Shown here in pieces: positions 6,300-9,043 of a stretch of DNA of 9,043 bases. Source of the DNA: Microbacteriaceae bacterium (GTDB taxonomy: Bacteria > Actinomycetota > Actinomycetes > Actinomycetales > Microbacteriaceae); contig JAODAU010000311.1 of the NCBI GenBank assembly GCA_025463615.1, positions 1-9,043 of the forward strand, in the 5' to 3' direction. Numbering within the stretch: position 1 is the first letter of the stretch; every line of letters begins with the position of its first letter. The translations under genes were made by a program, and so were the position numbers. The notes beneath the pieces were generated by a model. The model ran no database searches and was not told where the DNA came from. It was given only the letters and a program-made list of their open reading frames with translations.

Positions 6300-6563
6300 T
6301 CAGTCCTTCAGCGCCTCGTAGATCTCCTTGCACTCCGGGCAGACCGGGAACTTCTCCGGGTCGCGCGCCGGCGTCCACACCTTGCCGCAGAGCGCGATCA
6401 CGGGCTCGCCGCAGAGCGCCGACTCGAGGATCTTCTCCTTCTGCACGTAGTGCGAGAACAGGTCGTGGTCGCCCGCCTCGACGCTCTCCTTCTCGATGAG
6501 CTCCTCGAGCTCGCGATCGAGGGTGTCGGTGCCGGTTCCGCCGCCGGGCTGCGTGTCAGTCAT
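6300..6563 (-). CDS. DUF3039 small actinobacterial protein, probable zinc ribbon
   Basis: An 87-residue soluble protein matching the DUF3039 pattern: an acidic N-terminal half with a likely helix (16-30), then SHYVQKEKI, and a Cys-rich C-terminal part with ALCGKVWTP (57-65), RDPEKFPVCPECKEIY (67-82). C51, C59, C75 and C78 could bind one zinc; the CPxC pair at 75-78 is typical of zinc ribbons. The function of the family is not known to me beyond wide conservation in actinobacteria. The ATG is preceded by a TAAAAT -10 box with six bases between them, pointing to a leaderless transcript of its own despite lying only 48 nt downstream of the ABC permease. It converges on pncB with a 3-nt gap, leaving no room for a terminator between the two. 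Family assignment is strong; the metal site is inferred. Confidence 0.88.
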   Translation of the reverse strand: MTDTQPGGGTGTDTLDRELEELIEKESVEAGDHDLFSHYVQKEKILESALCGEPVIALCGKVWTPARDPEKFPVCPECKEIYEALKD

Positions 6564-6569
6564 CCTGCG

Positions 6570-6575
6570 ATTTTA
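6570..6575 (-). promoter_or_regulatory. -10 box of the DUF3039 gene, leaderless type
   Basis: On the minus strand this is TAAAAT (5 of 6 to TATAAT), in an AT island within very GC-rich DNA. Six bases separate it from the ATG at 6563. No -35 match is visible 16-18 nt upstream. Confidence 0.5.
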
Positions 6576-6611
6576 CGCCCGGATCGGGGCCCGCCGGCCG
6601 GTCACGACCGA

Positions 6612-8183
6612 TCAGTTGCGCAGGGTGAACGCCAGCAGTTCGGGCGCGCGCCGCGAGAAGATCGCCGCGCCCAGTCGCACGCCGAAGTAGAGGCCGGCGC
6701 CGCCGACGACGAGGCCAACGACCAGCGAGATCCACATCCACCAGTCGTCGAACAGGAAGCCCGCCGCCGCGAACGCCGCGGCCGGGACCGCGGCGACCAG
6801 GGTAGCGAAGAACGAGAGCGACTGGATGAGGCCGGCCGCGCTCCCCGCCGCCTGCGGCTGCGCGAACGGGCTGTCCCCGGGCCGCACCGCCGGGTACGGG
6901 AACTGCGCCGAGATCACGCTCGCCAGCCCCAGGCCGGCGAACAGGATGCAGGCGCTCACGCCCACGATCGCGGGCAGCACCGCGTAGTCGCCGAAGAACC
7001 CTGCGCTGATCGGCGAGCCGACGATGATCACGGGGATGCCGACGAGCAGCGCAGGCACGACGCGCCCGATCCGGTCGGCCCAGCCCGACGTGTTGGAGGC
7101 GACGTGCAGCCACAGCGCGGTGTTGTCGTAGGCGATGTCGTTGTGCACGGACCAGGAGAGGAAGAGGCAGATCGCCGGCACCGGGATGAGAGCGAGGATG
7201 TGCCACGGCACGCCCGCGATGCCCAGCACGATCATGAACACCAGCGGCGCCACCGGGATCGCCAGCAGCGAGGTGTGGTAGCGGGCATCCCGCAGCCAGT
7301 AGGTGATGCTGCGGGCGGCGATCGCGCCCGCCGGGGTGTCGGGGGTGCGCGAGAACCAGCCGAGGCCGGTGTAGTTCTTCTCGCGCGACATCCGCTGCGG
7401 CGTCACGAGCATGCGGGCGACCAGGGCCCGCCAGCCGACTGCCAGCACGAGCACGAAGCCGATCGCGATGGCGAGCTTGGCGACCGCAGCCCCCGGATGC
7501 CCCGCCGCGGCCTCCGCGGGCGCGGACCACACGGCGCCCAGCGGTGTCCACCCCGCGACCTTGGCGATCGAGGCCATGATGGCGAGCCCGTGCTTCGCCC
7601 AGTTGACCGTGAACAGCACCGCGACGAGCGGCGAGAGCGACACGACCACGAGCAGGGCGAGCAGCGCAGACACCTCGCGTGCGCGTCGCGTGGCCAGCAG
7701 GAACGCGGCGATCGAGGTGCTCACGCGCGAGCCGAGCGCGCAGGTGACGATGATGAGCGGCACCCCGAGCACCGCCAGCACGACCGACAGCGGTGACCGC
7801 GTCCAGGTGACCACCTGGGCCACCGACACGATCGCGATGGCGATGGCGGGCACCCCGATGAGCGCGGTGAGGGCCAGCCCGAGCGCCAGGCGGGTGTTGG
7901 GGATGCCGAACAGCGAGAACGCGCGCGGATCGAGCGTGTCATCCACCCCGAACGCGAGCGGCACGAGCAGGAAGCAGAGCACCACGAGCGAGCCACCGAC
8001 CACGACGACCGTCGAGGCGAGCGACACGGGTGCGAAGCGCAGCGCGACGAGCGCGAGCACCGCCACCATCGCCACGCCCAGCCCGTAGACGAACGCGACG
8101 ACGATGCCGAACACCTGCCACGGGCTGCGCCGGAAGGTGTTGGCCAGAAGCCGCAGCTTCAGTCGGAGAAACTGTGCAACCAC
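6612..8183 (-). CDS. ABC transporter permease, about 12 membrane segments
   Basis: A 523-residue integral membrane protein. About twelve hydrophobic segments can be seen, near residues 25-48, 58-80, 100-122, 132-150, 171-192, 236-258, 304-322, 327-345, 374-392, 402-424, 454-476 and 482-502, with a longer cytoplasmic-looking loop at about 258-300. A conserved-looking patch, SVHNDIAYDNTALWLHVA (345-362), lies between segments 8 and 9. There is no signal peptide or solute-binding domain. It is paired with the upstream ATPase gene, so it probably forms the membrane half of an ABC-2-like exporter; with 12 segments it may act as one fused or pseudo-dimeric unit. Substrate is unknown. The GTG start at 8183 is supported by GGAGG 7 nt upstream, and it lies inside the ATPase gene (25-nt overlap in another frame). 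I rely on context more than on a recognised family motif. Confidence 0.85.
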   Translation of the reverse strand: MVAQFLRLKLRLLANTFRRSPWQVFGIVVAFVYGLGVAMVAVLALVALRFAPVSLASTVVVVGGSLVVLCFLLVPLAFGVDDTLDPRAFSLFGIPNTRLALGLALTALIGVPAIAIAIVSVAQVVTWTRSPLSVVLAVLGVPLIIVTCALGSRVSTSIAAFLLATRRAREVSALLALLVVVSLSPLVAVLFTVNWAKHGLAIMASIAKVAGWTPLGAVWSAPAEAAAGHPGAAVAKLAIAIGFVLVLAVGWRALVARMLVTPQRMSREKNYTGLGWFSRTPDTPAGAIAARSITYWLRDARYHTSLLAIPVAPLVFMIVLGIAGVPWHILALIPVPAICLFLSWSVHNDIAYDNTALWLHVASNTSGWADRIGRVVPALLVGIPVIIVGSPISAGFFGDYAVLPAIVGVSACILFAGLGLASVISAQFPYPAVRPGDSPFAQPQAAGSAAGLIQSLSFFATLVAAVPAAAFAAAGFLFDDWWMWISLVVGLVVGGAGLYFGVRLGAAIFSRRAPELLAFTLRN

Positions 8184-9043
8184 TCCATGCCCTCCGCCGT
8201 CTTGCGCCCACCGGCGAGCTCCACGAAGCGATCCTCGAGCGAGCCGGCGCCGCGCACGTCGTCGGTCGTACCCGAGACGAGAACCCTGCCGGCGACCACG
8301 ATCGCCACGTAGTCGCAGATGCGCTGGATGAGGTCCATGCTGTGGCTGGACAGCACGACCGTGCCTCCCGCCGCCACATACTTCTGCAGGATGTCGGTGA
8401 CGTTGGCCGCGGAGACCGGGTCCACCGACTCGAAGGGCTCGTCGAGCACGAGCAGGCGCGGCGAGTGGATCATGGCGCAGGCGAGCGCGATCTTCTTGGT
8501 CATGCCGGCCGAGTAGTCGGCGACCATGCGGTTGAGCGCCTCCTCGAGGCCGAAGGCGGCGCCGAGGTCCGCGGACCTGGCGTGCACCGTCTTGCGGTCG
8601 AGTCCGCGCAGCGTGCCCGCGTAGAAGAGCAGCTGCGAGCCGGTGAGCCGGTCGAACAGGCGCAGGCGGTCGGGCAGCACGCCCATGTTGCGCTTGGCGA
8701 CGACGGGGTCGCTCCAGACATCCGCGCCATGGACGGCGATCGCGCCGGAGTCCGGACGGAGCAGTCCGGTGACCATGGAGAGCGTGGTCGTCTTGCCCGC
8801 GCCGTTCGGGCCGACGATGCCGAAGATCGTGCCCGCCGGCACATCGAGGCTGATGTGGTCTACGGCGTGCGTCTCGCCGAACTGCTTGGTGAGCTCGGTG
8901 ATGCGCAGCACGGTCTCGCGGGGCTTCGGCGGCTCGACGACCGGCTGCTCGACAACCGTCTCCTCGACAACTGGCGCCGGGGTGACCGTCTTGGCGGCCG
9001 CGGGCTTGCGCGTGCGCGGAGCGGTCGGCGTGCGCGGAGCGGT
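8159..9043 (-). CDS. ABC transporter ATP-binding protein with low-complexity N-terminal tail (partial, runs off the right edge)
   Basis: The conserved ATPase core begins at about 8911 and has 250 residues. Numbered from there, Walker A is GPNGAGKT (34-41), the signature loop is the atypical YSAGM (133-137) in place of LSGGQ, Walker B is LLVLDEP (153-159) with catalytic E158, the D-loop is SVDP (162-165) and the H-loop is H190. The segment VLPDRLRLFDRLTG (78-91) replaces a usual glutamine Q-loop, as in many CcmA/NatA-type exporters. A GTG at 8911 could be a start, but it has no ribosome site. The frame stays open for 44 more codons to the window edge, with 39 of 44 codons ending in G or C and no other start codon. 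I therefore infer a longer protein whose N-terminus lies outside. That tail is basic and Ala/Pro/Thr-rich, then acidic with VVE repeats. The gene overlaps the permease start, and together they form an ABC exporter unit of unknown substrate. Confidence 0.88.
   Translation of the reverse strand, partial: TAPRTPTAPRTRKPAAAKTVTPAPVVEETVVEQPVVEPPKPRETVLRITELTKQFGETHAVDHISLDVPAGTIFGIVGPNGAGKTTTLSMVTGLLRPDSGAIAVHGADVWSDPVVAKRNMGVLPDRLRLFDRLTGSQLLFYAGTLRGLDRKTVHARSADLGAAFGLEEALNRMVADYSAGMTKKIALACAMIHSPRLLVLDEPFESVDPVSAANVTDILQKYVAAGGTVVLSSHSMDLIQRICDYVAIVVAGRVLVSGTTDDVRGAGSLEDRFVELAGGRKTAEGMEWLHSFSD
8191..8195 (-). promoter_or_regulatory. Ribosome binding site fixing the permease GTG start
   Basis: On the minus strand this reads GGAGG, a strong Shine-Dalgarno core, 7 nt before the GTG at 8183. 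It lies within the ATPase coding sequence. The nearby ATG at 8186-8188 is in the ATPase frame, not the permease frame, so it is not a rival start. Confidence 0.7.
8927..8971 (-). repeat. Three 15-bp coding repeats (VVExx)
   Basis: Within the ATPase N-terminal tail, three successive 15-bp units encode VVEET, VVEQP and VVEPP. The units share GT(T/C)GTCGAG and diverge in the last six bases, so they look like an older tandem duplication in coding sequence. Confidence 0.7.
9008..9043 (-). repeat. Tandem 18-bp coding repeat (TAPRTP/TAPRTR), cut by the window edge
   Basis: The first 15 bases of two adjacent 18-bp units are identical (9011-9025 and 9029-9043). They encode TAPRT twice. The array may continue beyond the right edge, so its true copy number is unknown. 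Confidence 0.75.

Noticed and set aside
6450..7796. Plus-strand open frame of 448 codons opposite the permease and DUF3039 genes
   Set aside because: The translation is almost all Arg, Asp, Glu, His and Gln, which is the typical mirror of hydrophobic membrane codons in GC-rich DNA.
1..9043. CRISPR array, insertion sequence or defence system
   Set aside because: No spaced direct repeats, terminal inverted repeats, transposase or nuclease motifs were seen; the only repeats are the short coding repeats near the right edge.

Overview
The window looks like ordinary chromosomal DNA from a high-GC Gram-positive actinobacterium. Evidence is the very GC-rich third codon positions, the frequent GTG and TTG starts, the actinobacteria-specific DUF3039 gene, and several promoters whose -10 box sits only 6-8 nt before the start codon (leaderless style). 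The family Microbacteriaceae is my best guess from gene content and style; nothing in the sequence proves it.

Layout from left to right. Positions 1-175 are less GC-rich, have no convincing complete gene, and end in a promoter for a tRNA-Leu(UAG) gene at 176-257. A DedA-family membrane protein follows on the plus strand (363-1025). Its stop overlaps by 4 nt the stop of a convergent minus-strand cluster. Read in its own direction, that cluster runs murI (glutamate racemase), rph (RNase PH), rdgB (dITP/XTP pyrophosphatase), mntH (Nramp Mn transporter) and a small HEAT-repeat protein. Gaps are tiny: ATGA overlaps at murI/rph and rdgB/mntH, 9 nt at rph/rdgB and 20 nt at mntH/HEAT. It is therefore almost certainly one operon driven from a promoter just upstream of murI. 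pncB (nicotinate phosphoribosyltransferase) diverges from murI across a 52-nt intergenic stretch carrying two back-to-back leaderless-type -10 boxes. pncB ends 3 nt from a convergent small DUF3039 protein gene with its own leaderless-type promoter. The right end is an ABC exporter-like pair on the minus strand: a 12-TM permease whose GTG start lies inside the 3' end of the ATPase gene, and the ATPase itself, whose reading frame runs off the right edge through a repeat-rich N-terminal tail.

Functionally this is housekeeping: cell-wall D-glutamate supply (MurI), tRNA 3' maturation (RNase PH), nucleotide-pool cleaning (RdgB), manganese uptake (MntH) and NAD salvage (PncB), plus membrane and transport proteins. 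The murI-rph-rdgB core is a known gene order in Gram-positive bacteria; the coupled mntH and HEAT genes are the less usual additions.

I found no CRISPR array, insertion sequence, phage gene, toxin-antitoxin pair or clear defence system. The points most worth a second look are the low-complexity tail on the ABC ATPase, non-canonical positions in the tRNA-Leu gene, an apparent excess of the hexamer GGATGC on both strands and in several reading phases, and the translational coupling of mntH to rdgB.
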